DNA of 64,000 nt from Planctomycetota bacterium (GTDB lineage Bacteria > Planctomycetota > Phycisphaerae > Sedimentisphaerales > Anaerohalosphaeraceae), in NCBI GenBank assembly GCA_029552545.1, contig JAKPDO010000013.1, forward strand, positions 124,001 through 188,000, in the 5' to 3' direction. The notes below the pieces were generated by a model. The model ran no database searches. It had not been told where the DNA came from and saw only the letters and a program-made list of their open reading frames with translations. Shown here piece by piece: positions 8,298 through 16,794 of this stretch (the stretch's first letter is position 1; each line of letters starts with the position of its first letter). The translations under genes were made by a program, and so were the position numbers.

Positions 8298-9796
8298 GAT
8301 TAGCCAGTCCTTCCAACGGTTTCTCGCCTGATTATCCGCGTTTGCGCCGCAGCAAGACGGTGGAGTCGGCTGTGAACGCTCTGGACGGACTGCTGGTGGC
8401 GTTTATTTTGGCACTGGTGTTTCGGGCGTTTGCGGTGGAGGCGTTTCAGATTCCGACAGGCAGTATGGCGGAGACGCTGAATGGGGCGCATTGGCATTTG
8501 CGCTGCCTGCGCTGCGGCATTCCTTACGATTTTGGGGCGGATGCGGGCTGGTCCGGACAGCCGGTCTGTCCGAACTGCGGGTATGAACAGCCCAGCACGG
8601 CGATGGGGGTGCTGGCGAACGGGGACCGGATTTTTGTGAACAAATGCATTTATCAGTTCTCGGAGCCGAAGCGGTGGGATGTGGTTGTGTTCAAGAATCC
8701 GCCGAATCCGCAGGAAAATTACATCAAGCGTCTGGTCGGCCTGCCGGGAGAGTCCATTGAAATTGCAGACGGAGACCTTTATATCAACGGACAGATTGTC
8801 CGCAAGCCGCGGAAGATTCAGGAAGAGCTGTGGACATGTCTGTACCACAACGATTATCAGGCAGGGTTTGCTTCCGGTCGGTTTTCATCCCCTTCGGAGG
8901 ATTCCTCCCAATCCTGGCCGTTGGAGCCGCGGTTTGAGTCCGAAGGGCAGAGTGCATGGGAACTGAACTCGGAGGGAGGGACTGTTTTCGTTTTGCGGGA
9001 GGACGGTGCGGATGAGCATTCGATTCGTTTTGTGCCGAGACGTCCGGATGTGTTTCGGGTTTTTTATGCTTACAATGGGCCGGATGTGAGTTCAAACCGG
9101 CCGATTTGTTCGGATTTAATGATTCGATTCTGGGTTCAGCCGACGAGGGAACAGGGACAGGTCGGGGCTTTGCTGAGCAAAAACGGGGTTGGGTATGTCG
9201 GCCGATTCGACTTTCTGGGCCAGCTGATTTTTGAAAAAGTGACCTCAGACGGCCAGCGGACAGAACTGAGAAAACTGGCTTTTTTGCCGGACTGGTCCCG
9301 AAAGGGCTTGTGGTTTGAGTTTGCAAATGTGGACCGTCGTCTGGTTATTCGCTGTGGGGATTATCGGTTTTCTTATGATTTGAAGGAGGAGGATTTGGGG
9401 GAACGCAGCGGCCGCCGTCAGAATCCGGAGGTAAAGATTTTGGGGCAGGGGGGGATGCGGCTTTCGCATATCGGGGTGTATCGGGATATTTATTATCTTT
9501 CGTCGGATTCGCTTCGAGCGCGGCGCGGGCGGCCGTTTCAACTCGGGCCGGATGAATTTTTTGTTTGTGGGGATAATACGCCGAACAGTTATGACAGCCG
9601 GCAGTGGGCTACAGAGGGACTGGGCAACAACGGCAAGCGGTATCGGGAAGGAGTGGTGCCGCGTGATTTTATGATGGGCAAGGCCTTTTTTATCTATTGG
9701 TCGGATGCGTTTCGGCCTCGGGAGTATATGCTGCCGGTGATTGTGAATTTGGAGCGGCTGCGGGTCATTTATGGGGGTTCGGAGGAGATTTACTAA
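8294..9796 (+). CDS. lepB: Oversized signal peptidase I with zinc-ribbon and long insertion (copy 2)
   Basis: Paralogue of the preceding gene, starting at GTG within a GTGA overlap, so the two are probably made together. Catalytic Ser57 is in QIPTGSMAETL, Lys145 is in NYIKRLVGLPGESIEI, and the final box reads CGDNTPNSYDSRQW (Thr in place of the usual Ser after GDN). The zinc ribbon is more compact, with Cys at about 71, 74, 92 and 95. The long insertion is again present and aligns with that of copy 1 (for example SDLMIR, HIGVYRDIYY), but the sequences have diverged substantially. Separate substrate ranges would explain the retention of both; this is an inference. Confidence 0.9.
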   Translation: MRLASPSNGFSPDYPRLRRSKTVESAVNALDGLLVAFILALVFRAFAVEAFQIPTGSMAETLNGAHWHLRCLRCGIPYDFGADAGWSGQPVCPNCGYEQPSTAMGVLANGDRIFVNKCIYQFSEPKRWDVVVFKNPPNPQENYIKRLVGLPGESIEIADGDLYINGQIVRKPRKIQEELWTCLYHNDYQAGFASGRFSSPSEDSSQSWPLEPRFESEGQSAWELNSEGGTVFVLREDGADEHSIRFVPRRPDVFRVFYAYNGPDVSSNRPICSDLMIRFWVQPTREQGQVGALLSKNGVGYVGRFDFLGQLIFEKVTSDGQRTELRKLAFLPDWSRKGLWFEFANVDRRLVIRCGDYRFSYDLKEEDLGERSGRRQNPEVKILGQGGMRLSHIGVYRDIYYLSSDSLRARRGRPFQLGPDEFFVCGDNTPNSYDSRQWATEGLGNNGKRYREGVVPRDFMMGKAFFIYWSDAFRPREYMLPVIVNLERLRVIYGGSEEIY

Positions 9797-9801
9797 TCAA
9801 A

Positions 9802-9829
9802 CAGTCATCAGTTATCAGTCATCAGTTAT
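9802..9829 (+). repeat. 14-bp tandem repeat, two exact copies
   Basis: The unit cagtcatcagttat occurs twice back to back, immediately after the second signal peptidase stop codon. Similar CAGTTATC/CAGTCATC short repeats occur dispersed in many bacterial genomes. No function is evident. Confidence 0.8.
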
Positions 9830-9890
9830 CGGGGGGCGGCTGTTCGGCATCTGTTGGGCGGGGTTTGGCATCCGGAATGTTCATCGGATG

Positions 9891-9927
9891 AAAAAAAACG
9901 CCGGATGCAAAGAGCACATCCGGCGTT
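9891..9927 (-). terminator. Intrinsic terminator of the tubulin/FtsZ-like gene
   Basis: Perfect 11-bp arms (aacgccggatg / catccggcgtt) with a 9-base loop. On the minus strand the hairpin is followed by eight consecutive U. It sits 23 bases after the leftward gene's stop codon. On the plus strand it is followed by TGGGATTGTTTTT and may also stop transcripts from the signal peptidase pair. Confidence 0.85.
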
Positions 9928-9949
9928 TGGGATTGTTTTTGTCTGAAGC

Positions 9950-11275
9950 TTACGCTGTTACCATCTGAGCGGCGACGAGTTCCTCGACTCGTTGGGTCGG
10001 GAAGTCCAATCCGCCGATGATGGTATAGACCCGAAGGGCCTCACGGCCGTCCTCGTAGATGCCGCGATGAATGGTGGCTTTACCGGTCAGGTCGGCCAGG
10101 ACGTCGAAGGCGAAGTTGATGTTGTCCTGCAGGTTGGGTGTATTGGCCATCATCCGCTTTCCGCCGACGACGATGCAGCCGGCAACCTTTGCTGTGCTCA
10201 GGTCGAAGCCGTTGCTCAAGAGCGTCTTTTCGAGATTCTGCTTGACGGCGCTGCTGAGGGCAAACCGGTCTTTGTATTTTTCGACGCGGGTCAGGCCCAT
10301 AATGGCGCAGCCGCCGGCCTTCAGGATGCTCTGGTAATCGACCGGGTCCAGCGTGGTGTAGGGGCTGCTGAGCGAGCTGAGCCGGTTGAAGATGTCGAAC
10401 ATGCCGGCCACGGTGTTGTTGACGCTGGGCCAGAATTCGCGAACCGTCTTGCCCGGGTACATCCGGCTGATTTTCTCATTGTCGATGATAATCAGCGGAG
10501 AGATTTGTCCTTTGGAGGCCATCTTACCCAGCTCGGCGGCCACCTGATAGGCGTTTTCAGCCACCTGCGGCGAGTTGGCTTCACCGTTGGTCGGCAGGGT
10601 CATAATAACGCCGACGTGCTTGTTGGGCTCGGTTTTCCCGATGGAATAGACATAATCCTTGGCGATGCTGACCAGCTCGGCTGCACTGCCGCCGCCGGTA
10701 CCGCCGCCGGCACCAAAGCAGACCATCACATGGTCCACTTCCGTTCCGAAGGTCTTTCGGGTCAGGTGCAGGATGTCCTGCCGCCATTGAGCGGCGGCCT
10801 GCTGCCCGCGGCCCATGTCTTTGCCGGCGCCTTTTTCGCCGATGTCCATCAGAAACTTTTGCGAGGGGGGCAGACCCAGCAAATCAAGGTCGTGGTAAGT
10901 GGTGTTGACGGCGATGGCTTTTTTGTAGCCGAGGTCATAGAAGGCCTTCACGAGCCGTCCGCCGCACTGGCCGCTTCCTATCCAGGCAAAACGGGTGGAG
11001 CCGACAAAGTTGTCCTTCACGCCCGTTTCACAGACGGTCTTGACCTCATAACGTTCCAGGTCCAGAACGGGGATTATCTCTTTTTTGGCCTTAGCGGGCT
11101 TGGGAGCGGATGCTTTGACCTGTACGGAGGCGGTTTTTTTCGCGACCGGTCTGGGCTTGACGGTTTTGGTCTTTTTGACAGGGGTTGTTTTTGCGGTCTT
11201 GCGCACGGAGGTTTTGGCGACTTTTTTTACGGATTTGCGGGCGCCTGTCTTGGAGGACTTCTTTTTGGCTGTCAT
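9950..11275 (-). CDS. Tubulin/FtsZ-superfamily GTPase with lysine/alanine-rich N-terminal tail
   Basis: The globular part begins near residue 90. A P-loop-like turn GSGQCGG (100-106) replaces the FtsZ GxGGxG motif. NTTYHDLDLL resembles the NTD loop. GKDMGRGQ occupies the GAGxxPxxG position, and the tubulin signature is CFGAGGGTGGGSA (187-198). The T7-like loop TLDPVDYQSILKAGGCAIMG keeps the Asp-x-x-Asp pair (D310, D313) that activates GTP hydrolysis across the polymer interface. Residues 1-66 are mostly Lys, Ala, Thr, Ser, Pro and Val in KKTAK-like repeats, as in histone-H1-like bacterial proteins. No ftsA, murein or division genes adjoin it. The ATG has AGGAGA upstream. Superfamily membership is strong; whether it divides cells, positions DNA or builds another filament is open. 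Confidence 0.85.
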   Translation of the reverse strand: MTAKKKSSKTGARKSVKKVAKTSVRKTAKTTPVKKTKTVKPRPVAKKTASVQVKASAPKPAKAKKEIIPVLDLERYEVKTVCETGVKDNFVGSTRFAWIGSGQCGGRLVKAFYDLGYKKAIAVNTTYHDLDLLGLPPSQKFLMDIGEKGAGKDMGRGQQAAAQWRQDILHLTRKTFGTEVDHVMVCFGAGGGTGGGSAAELVSIAKDYVYSIGKTEPNKHVGVIMTLPTNGEANSPQVAENAYQVAAELGKMASKGQISPLIIIDNEKISRMYPGKTVREFWPSVNNTVAGMFDIFNRLSSLSSPYTTLDPVDYQSILKAGGCAIMGLTRVEKYKDRFALSSAVKQNLEKTLLSNGFDLSTAKVAGCIVVGGKRMMANTPNLQDNINFAFDVLADLTGKATIHRGIYEDGREALRVYTIIGGLDFPTQRVEELVAAQMVTA

Positions 11276-11581
11276 TCTTTTTCTCCTATTATTATTTTTT
11301 CATCATTCCTAAAAGTACTTCTGCCGGTAACCCTGTTTTACCGTCTGTAGAGTCTGTGCTGCCTTTGCGTTGTAGTTCGGATTTTTGAGGGTTGGGATTA
11401 AGGAGATTGTTTGAAAAAAAGAAAATTGAAGGCATTTGCCTCGAGAAGGGGCTTAAAACGGGGATTTTAAAGATTCCCGCAAGAGGTCCGATAAGCGGGA
11501 GGAAATTTTATCGGGCCTTCGAGAGGGGAAAGCGGTTCTTGTGTGTTGCCGCGGGAGCGGGTATAAAAAGGTCCGGCAGAA
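11276..11581. other. Divergent intergenic region
   Basis: About 306 bases between the leftward tubulin-like gene and the rightward CYTH gene. A TATAAA at 11562 could be a -10 element for the CYTH gene, but the matching -35 (TTGTGT, 17 bases upstream) is poor. A 76-codon ORF at 11392-11622 overlaps the CYTH start and shows no family resemblance. No gene is supported here. Confidence 0.4.
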
Positions 11582-12124
11582 ATGAAACCGGAGACAAAAC
11601 AGGTGAAACATCTGAATATTGAAATAAAGGCGCACTGCCGGCATCCGGAAAGGGTTCGGCAGGTTTTGCAGGAGGCGGGGGCGGTTTTTCATGGAACGGA
11701 TGAGCAGACGGATGTGTATTTTCGTGTGCCGAAGGGGCGGCTGAAGCTTCGGCAGGGGACGATTGAAAATGCCCTGATTTTTTATGAACGGCCAAACCAG
11801 GCGGGGCCGAAACGGTCGGATGTGTTTTTGTATCCGGCGGAGGACAGCGGTCTGCTTTGGGCGGTGCTGGAGAAGGCTTTGGGGATTTTGACGGTCGTCC
11901 GGAAAAAACGGGAGATTTATTTTCTGGGGAATATCAAGTTTCATCTGGACTGCGTGGAGGGCTTGGGGGATTTTGCGGAAATTGAGGTGATGGATACGCA
12001 GGGAAGCGGCAATTGTGAAGGGCTTCGACGGCAGTGTGAGGACTTTATGAGGCGGTTTGGAATCGAAACGAAAGACCTTCTGGAGCGTTCATACAGCGAT
12101 ATGATTTTGGAGAAGGGGCGATGA
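11582..12124 (+). CDS. CYTH-domain protein (class IV adenylate cyclase / triphosphatase-like)
   Basis: The CYTH fold binds triphosphate compounds inside a beta-tunnel. The N-terminal NIEIKAHC is the CyaB-subgroup version of the ExExK motif. TDVYFRVPKGRLKLRQG and the later KKREIYFLGNIKFHLDCVEGLGDFAEIE are the family's metal- and phosphate-binding strands. The 180-residue length is typical. Members include class IV adenylate cyclases, thiamine triphosphatases and inorganic triphosphatases, and sequence alone does not choose between them. It overlaps the next gene (ATGA), forming the head of a four-gene run with the HAD, SurE and membrane-protein genes, which hints at nucleotide/phosphate metabolism. 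Confidence 0.8.
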   Translation: MKPETKQVKHLNIEIKAHCRHPERVRQVLQEAGAVFHGTDEQTDVYFRVPKGRLKLRQGTIENALIFYERPNQAGPKRSDVFLYPAEDSGLLWAVLEKALGILTVVRKKREIYFLGNIKFHLDCVEGLGDFAEIEVMDTQGSGNCEGLRRQCEDFMRRFGIETKDLLERSYSDMILEKGR

Positions 12125-12726
12125 GGCCGAAAACGATTGGGGCGGTTATTTTTGATTTGGGCGGGGTGCTGATTGGGATTGATTTGGATCAGCTTCAGAA
12201 GGAGCCGGAAACAAAAGACTGGGCCCCGCTCATTCCAGAGATGCGCCGACAGCCGGAAACGGTGCTGCTGAACCGGGGGAAGATGCCGCCGGATGAGTTT
12301 TATCAGGTGATGCGGAATCGGTTTTCCCTGAGCGGCTCGTTCGAGGAGTTTCGACGGGCCTGGTGCGGGATTTTTACGCCGCGGCCGCCGATGGAGGATT
12401 TGGTGCGGCGTCTGGCGGGCCGAGTGCCGCTGGGGCTTTTGTCGGATACAGAGCCGATGCATTGGGATTATCTTCGTCGGCAGTACGGGTTTCTGGAGCT
12501 GTTTCAAAAGCCGGTGCTCAGTTTTGAGGCGGGGGCGGTCAAGCCGGCGGCGAAGATGTATCAGCTGGCGGCTGAATCGGTCGGCGTGCCGGCGGAGCGG
12601 TGCTTTTATATAGATGACCTGCCGGAAAATGTGGAAGGGGCCCGACGGGCGGGGATGAATGCGGCGGTCTTTGAAAGTGCAGAACAGGTGGGGGCTTTCC
12701 TGAAAGAGTCCGGAATTTGTTTTTGA
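12121..12726 (+). CDS. HAD-superfamily hydrolase (subfamily IA-like)
   Basis: Phosphatase of the haloacid dehalogenase superfamily. Motif I is VIFDLGGVLIGID with the Asp nucleophile; the second Asp is replaced by Gly, as in the FDLGGVL subgroup. Motif II is LLSDTEPMHW, motif III is the Lys in GAVKPAAKMY, and motif IV is CFYIDDLPENVEGARRAGM. An alpha-helical cap lies between motifs I and II. Replacement of the acid/base Asp by Gly raises doubt about ordinary phosphatase activity, although this subgroup (YihX-like) is known to hydrolyse some substrates. It shares a four-base overlap with the CYTH gene. Substrate unknown. Confidence 0.85.
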   Translation: MRPKTIGAVIFDLGGVLIGIDLDQLQKEPETKDWAPLIPEMRRQPETVLLNRGKMPPDEFYQVMRNRFSLSGSFEEFRRAWCGIFTPRPPMEDLVRRLAGRVPLGLLSDTEPMHWDYLRRQYGFLELFQKPVLSFEAGAVKPAAKMYQLAAESVGVPAERCFYIDDLPENVEGARRAGMNAAVFESAEQVGAFLKESGICF

Positions 12727-12816
12727 AACGATACCGGATGTCAGAGCGGATTGACAGGAGGAGCGGCGGGGGGTACTATGGCGGAAAATCGAGCGAAGAA
12801 CGGGTCGGGAGCGGCT

Positions 12817-13587
12817 ATGCACATATTGCTGACGAATGATGACGGGATTTTTGCACCGGGACTTGCGGCGCTGTACAGCCGGCTGATTCGGCTGGGAAAG
12901 GTTACAGTGGCGGCTCCGTCGGATGTGCAGTCGGGAGCCAGCCACAGCATCTCGCTGAAGGAGATACGGTGTGATTCGGTGGAGCTGGTGGGCAAGTTCT
13001 GCGGATTTCGGGTGGAGGGTTCACCGGCGGACTGCGTGAAACTGGCGATGAACGAACTGATTGATGAGTCGGAGCCGGTGGATTTGGTGGTGTCGGGGAT
13101 GAATTGCGGGGCGAATGTGGGGATTAATGTGTTTTACTCGGGGACGGTGGCGGGGGCGATTGAGGGGGCTTTTTACGGACTGCCGGCGGCGGCGGTGAGT
13201 GCGGCAATCGATGAACCGATGAATTATGAAGCTGCGGCGGATTATGCCTTTGCGGTGCTTAAGAAACTTCTGCCGATGCCCGCCGGACAGGTTGTAAACC
13301 TGAATATTCCGCGTCTTTCCCAGGGCAAGCCCAAAGGGGTTCTGGTGGTACCGCAGTCGACCCACGGTTTTGAGGAGTCGTATGATGCTGTGGAGGATGC
13401 GAACGGTCAGAGTATTTATCGGCTGACCGGCGGGCCTCATCGGGACCCGCACAGCGAGGAACCCGTGTCGGACACCCAGGCCCTGGCGGCGGGATACATT
13501 ACTCTGACAGGGCTTCGGCTGGACCTGACGGATACGGCCGTCAACGAACGGCTGAAAAAAATCCGATTTGGGCCGGAGGGGATGTGA
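12817..13587 (+). CDS. surE: 5'/3'-nucleotidase SurE
   Basis: Metal-dependent nucleoside monophosphatase. MHILLTNDDGIFAPGLAAL carries the Asp-Asp metal ligands. SGASHSISL, the Asn in SGMNCGANVGINVFYSGTVAGA, and the PQSTHGFEE region complete the family pattern. The chosen ATG gives 256 residues, the normal size, and has GGGAG upstream. The track ORF begins at a TTG 22 codons earlier, and an intermediate ATG at 12778 also has a GGAGGAG upstream, so a short N-terminal extension is possible. It is the third gene of the CYTH-HAD-surE run and overlaps the next gene by four bases. Confidence 0.93.
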   Translation: MHILLTNDDGIFAPGLAALYSRLIRLGKVTVAAPSDVQSGASHSISLKEIRCDSVELVGKFCGFRVEGSPADCVKLAMNELIDESEPVDLVVSGMNCGANVGINVFYSGTVAGAIEGAFYGLPAAAVSAAIDEPMNYEAAADYAFAVLKKLLPMPAGQVVNLNIPRLSQGKPKGVLVVPQSTHGFEESYDAVEDANGQSIYRLTGGPHRDPHSEEPVSDTQALAAGYITLTGLRLDLTDTAVNERLKKIRFGPEGM

Positions 13588-14150
13588 GTGTGATTTTTGA
13601 AAGCCCGTGGCTGCTGCTGGCGATTTCAGCGGTTCTGCTGGCGGGGGTTTCCGCCGTCTGGCAGATGCGGGGGCGTCGGGGGCGGTGGATGTTTGCTCTT
13701 CCGGTTTTGGCGGCGGTATCGGCTGTGGGGCTGGATGTGCTGGTGCAGACGGATTCGGAGCAGATTCAGTCGATGCTCGACGTGTGTCGGCGGGCGGCTC
13801 TGGCGGGGGATGCCGGGGCGATAGCTCCTTTTATCGCTTCCGATTATCGGGATGCTGTGCATTCAACCAGGGCGGAGCTGCTGAAGGCGGCGGAGGATGT
13901 TTTTCGTCGAGCGGCCCTGGAAAGAGTGGTGGAGCGGGGTCATAAACTTCAGATTGAGGGAAATACAGCCCAAAGCCGGGTGCGGTATCGTGTGCATCTG
14001 GATCCGCAGCGAAGTGTTTATGCGGCGGGGGGGACTCTGCTGTTTGTGGTGCTGGAAATTGACTATCGCCGAAACAGAGGACGCTGGCAAATCCAGCGGG
14101 TTGTTTTGGTGAGCGTAAATGACACGCCGATGGGGTGGAAAGATGTTTAG
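13584..14150 (+). CDS. Small membrane-anchored protein, possible NTF2-like domain
   Basis: A 188-residue protein starting at GTG inside a GTGA overlap with surE. Two hydrophobic segments lie at residues 8-25 and 35-52, followed by a soluble domain. The soluble part (SMLDVCRRAALAGDAGAIAPFIASDYRD, then a series of strands ending RGRWQIQRVVL) has the layout of an NTF2/SnoaL-like alpha+beta barrel, in which a helix pair precedes a curved sheet. I do not recognise a named family. Co-translation with surE implies a related expression need rather than a demonstrated function. A bidirectional terminator follows. Confidence 0.7.
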   Translation: MSVIFESPWLLLAISAVLLAGVSAVWQMRGRRGRWMFALPVLAAVSAVGLDVLVQTDSEQIQSMLDVCRRAALAGDAGAIAPFIASDYRDAVHSTRAELLKAAEDVFRRAALERVVERGHKLQIEGNTAQSRVRYRVHLDPQRSVYAAGGTLLFVVLEIDYRRNRGRWQIQRVVLVSVNDTPMGWKDV

Positions 14151-14155
14151 GTTAT

Positions 14156-14210
14156 AAAAACCGGAGCCATGCACGGTTGGTTGTACCAGACCTGCACAGC
14201 TCCGGGTTTT
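14156..14210. terminator. Bidirectional intrinsic terminator between convergent genes
   Basis: Outer arms ccggagc / gctccgg with additional inner pairing tgca / tgca. TTTTGT follows on the plus strand and TTTTTAT on the minus strand. It lies between the small membrane-protein gene and the leftward receiver gene and can serve both. Confidence 0.75.
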
Positions 14211-14230
14211 GTCGAAGAAAATCCGATTTC

Positions 14231-14653
14231 TTAGTTGCGGGCCAGGGCCTTGCGCTGTTCGACAATGCTTTCGATTTTTTCGAGCAGTTCACTCAGGTCG
14301 AACGGTTTGACGATATAGTCGTCAATGCCGCACGAGTTGGCACGAGCGATATCCTGGGTCTGGCTGCGTGCGGTGAGCATGATGACGGAGATATCCTGAC
14401 CCCAGGGTTGCCGACGAAGCGTTTCGAGCATCTCGTGGCCGTCCATCACCGGCATAATCACATCCAGGAGGATGACATCCGGCATTTCTTTTTCGGCCTG
14501 CTGAAGCCCTTCGCGTCCATCGTGGGCGGTCACGACCTCGTACTCGTTCATTTCAAGCCGGTCTTTGAGGGTTTGAACGATGTTGGGTTCGTCATCCACC
14601 ACGAGGATTTTGGTTTTTTTTGTTTTTTTCTTAATTCCAAAAAAGTCAAACAT
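14231..14653 (-). CDS. Single-domain response regulator (CheY-like receiver)
   Basis: Receiver domain without an output domain, 140 residues. The acidic pocket is D20-D21 in ILVVDDEPN, the phospho-acceptor is D64 in VILLDVIMPVMDG, T94 is in IMLTA, and K116 is in YIVKPFD. All are intact, so phosphorylation is expected. The N-terminus MFDFFGIKKKTKK is a short basic leader. It lies 12 bases after the histidine kinase gene on the same strand, which makes that kinase the likely phosphodonor. With no DNA-binding or enzymatic domain, it must act through protein contacts or as part of a phosphorelay. Confidence 0.93.
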   Translation of the reverse strand: MFDFFGIKKKTKKTKILVVDDEPNIVQTLKDRLEMNEYEVVTAHDGREGLQQAEKEMPDVILLDVIMPVMDGHEMLETLRRQPWGQDISVIMLTARSQTQDIARANSCGIDDYIVKPFDLSELLEKIESIVEQRKALARN

Positions 14654-14665
14654 GGTTCCTTCTCC

Positions 14666-16453
14666 CTATTTTTTATTGCCCGGACATGTTTGCATGTCCC
14701 TATTGGACATTTTGATTCGTGCGATTTCCGGCAGCTGATTCGGATTCTTTGTGTCGGCCGGATATTCCGCCATTCCCATCATCGGCAAAATGGGCAGAAC
14801 GGAAAAGTTCTTTTTGATAGAAAGCTGAATCATTTTTTCAATTCTTTTTCGGACATTGTCTATCTTTTGGTGATTGGATTCGTTTATCACAAAGGTAATT
14901 TCCGACTCGCCGGTTTGAAGGGCCAAATCGGTGCTGCAGGTCAGATAAAAACGGCTTTGAGCGAGCAAATCATGGATGATTTTTTCGGCGGCGTCGCGTA
15001 TGTCTCCCTCGGGGCTTGCGGATTCAAAACGGATTATCAGGACGGCGGTCTGCCTGTTGGAATCTTTTGTTTTTGGGATGGCTTCGAGGTGTTTTGTGAG
15101 AACAAACTGCGGGTCTGCCTTCGGCAGCGAGAAGTAGAAGCTGCTTCCTTTGGAAGGAGTGCTTTCAAACCAGATAGACCCGCCGTGGATTTGAATGATT
15201 CCTTTGCTGATGGCCAGTCCCAGTCCGCTGCCTTTGGAGCCCGGGCCGGCCTGCCGGGCGACCTGGTAAAATTTGGTAAAGATGTATTTCTGAATTTCCG
15301 GCGGGATTCCGACACCGGTATCCTGAACGCAGGCAATGATATCGTTCCCTTCGGTTTTTAAGGAGACGGTAATTGTGCCTCCGGAGGGGGTAAATTGAAT
15401 GGCATTTCGGATCAGGTTGACCAGGACCTGGCGGAGCCGTTTGATGTCGGCGTAAACAGGAGTAATCGTTCCCTGGGTTTGAGCGGATATTCTGATGCCG
15501 GCTTTTTGGGCTTCCTGTTCAAACTCTTTCACGGTCATGCGAATCAGGGCGTCCATGTCCATGACCTTGCAGGTGATGGGCATGTTGCCGGCCTCGAGCT
15601 TGGCAATGTCGAGCAGGTCGTTGATGAGATCGGCGAAACGGCGGCAGTCCTGCTGCATGGATTGAAGGTATTCCCGTGTTTTGCCTGCGACTTTTCCGGT
15701 GACGCCGGCCAGGATATTGGAAACGGCGTTTTGGATGCTTGTCAGCGGGGTTCGCAGTTCGTGAGAGATGGCAGTGATGAAGTCATTTTTTGTGTTTTCG
15801 GCGATGAGTTCGTTGGTAATATCCCGGAGGTAAACGGCGGTGCCGATAATGTGCTCCCATTCGTCGCGGATGCGTGTCCAGCGGACCCTCAGGAGTCGCT
15901 GCGTTCCGGATTTAACCTGAAATTCACCCTGTGTGGGAGCCGCCAGTTCGCCGGGCTGCATCAGTTCCGCAAAACCGAGATGAGCGAGCGTTTCGGTTAC
16001 AGCTGCACTGTCGGCTTCCGTCGGCAGGCCGAGCAGACGAAGGGCTACCTGATTGCACTCTTCAATTTGTCCTTTCTCGTTAAACAGGATCATTCCGTCC
16101 ATCAGATTGTGGACGGCAGATTCGAGTTTGTGTTTGCGGGCTTCGAGAAGGCAGGCGGCGCCGACCTCCATTAATTCGATTTGGTTAGCCAGCTGATGCT
16201 CCAGCTGGGACTGAAGTTCATTGACCTTTTTTTGGATGTTGTCCAGTTCCCGGAGCATCAGTTCAAGCAGCCGGGCACGGGTCAGATAAACGGGTTTTTC
16301 ATAATCGGGCAGGGCGATTCCGAGCGCATCGGCACCGGTGTCGATAACCGCTCGGACTACCTGCTGAATGGGCATATCGCCGTTCACGATGAGTGCCCCG
16401 GGTTCTTCAAGGAACTCTGCAGGACTTTCAATCAAATCAGCGATTCGGGTCAC
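14666..16453 (-). CDS. PAS-domain sensor histidine kinase
   Basis: Cytoplasmic kinase with no membrane segment. In order: a possible degenerate CBS-like start (about 1-60), a coiled segment (65-110), a PAS domain (HNLMDGMILFNEKGQIEECN, about 115-215), HisKA with the phospho-His in FITAISHELRTPLTS (H231), and HATPase_c with NLIRNAIQFTPSGG, DTGVGIPPE and GSGLGLAISKGII. A C-terminal region of about 130 residues (TAVLIIRFESASPEGD..., FVINES) may be a degenerate GGDEF-like fold. I place the start at GTG 16453 because AAAGGATA stands eight bases upstream; the track start is a TTG 23 codons earlier without a good site. Paired with the receiver gene. Confidence 0.9.
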   Translation of the reverse strand: MTRIADLIESPAEFLEEPGALIVNGDMPIQQVVRAVIDTGADALGIALPDYEKPVYLTRARLLELMLRELDNIQKKVNELQSQLEHQLANQIELMEVGAACLLEARKHKLESAVHNLMDGMILFNEKGQIEECNQVALRLLGLPTEADSAAVTETLAHLGFAELMQPGELAAPTQGEFQVKSGTQRLLRVRWTRIRDEWEHIIGTAVYLRDITNELIAENTKNDFITAISHELRTPLTSIQNAVSNILAGVTGKVAGKTREYLQSMQQDCRRFADLINDLLDIAKLEAGNMPITCKVMDMDALIRMTVKEFEQEAQKAGIRISAQTQGTITPVYADIKRLRQVLVNLIRNAIQFTPSGGTITVSLKTEGNDIIACVQDTGVGIPPEIQKYIFTKFYQVARQAGPGSKGSGLGLAISKGIIQIHGGSIWFESTPSKGSSFYFSLPKADPQFVLTKHLEAIPKTKDSNRQTAVLIIRFESASPEGDIRDAAEKIIHDLLAQSRFYLTCSTDLALQTGESEITFVINESNHQKIDNVRKRIEKMIQLSIKKNFSVLPILPMMGMAEYPADTKNPNQLPEIARIKMSNRDMQTCPGNKK

Positions 16454-16794
16454 AACGTTATCCTTTCGGACAGTGAACAACTTCGGGCACGTTTTTCCTG
16501 ATGGGACTATCGGAGATAGCAACAGAGGGTTTTAGAAAGAAAGTTATGAACAAATCAGGTTTTTCTTGGGACGAAAGAGGGGTAAATCTGTTTTTGGTTG
16601 GGCTTTGGAAAGAAAGAGGGGGTCAGCGGGGTTTTTTCAGGTTTGTGGAGGATTTCTTTATCAGACGTATTCAAATGGGGCTGAACCAGACGAACAAAGG
16701 GGATGTTGAAAGGATTGCCGGCAAAAGAGAATCCGTGCCTTCATCGGTCCGTTTTCTTATGGCGAAGTTCCTATAATCTGCTGAGAGCGAATAT
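16454..16794. other. Intergenic region between two leftward genes
   Basis: About 340 bases between the GH2 gene's stop codon and the kinase start. The kinase ribosome binding site is at the left end (AAAGGATA on the minus strand). It probably holds the kinase promoter, but I could not find a consensus pair with proper spacing. No ORF here is convincing. Confidence 0.4.

Noticed and set aside
9992-11350. 452-codon ORF on the plus strand over the tubulin-like gene
   Set aside because: Antisense shadow; no recognised domain, and the minus-strand gene has terminator, start site and family motifs.
14135-15361. 408-codon ORF over the kinase gene
   Set aside because: Antisense to the receiver and kinase genes, both of which have clear motifs.
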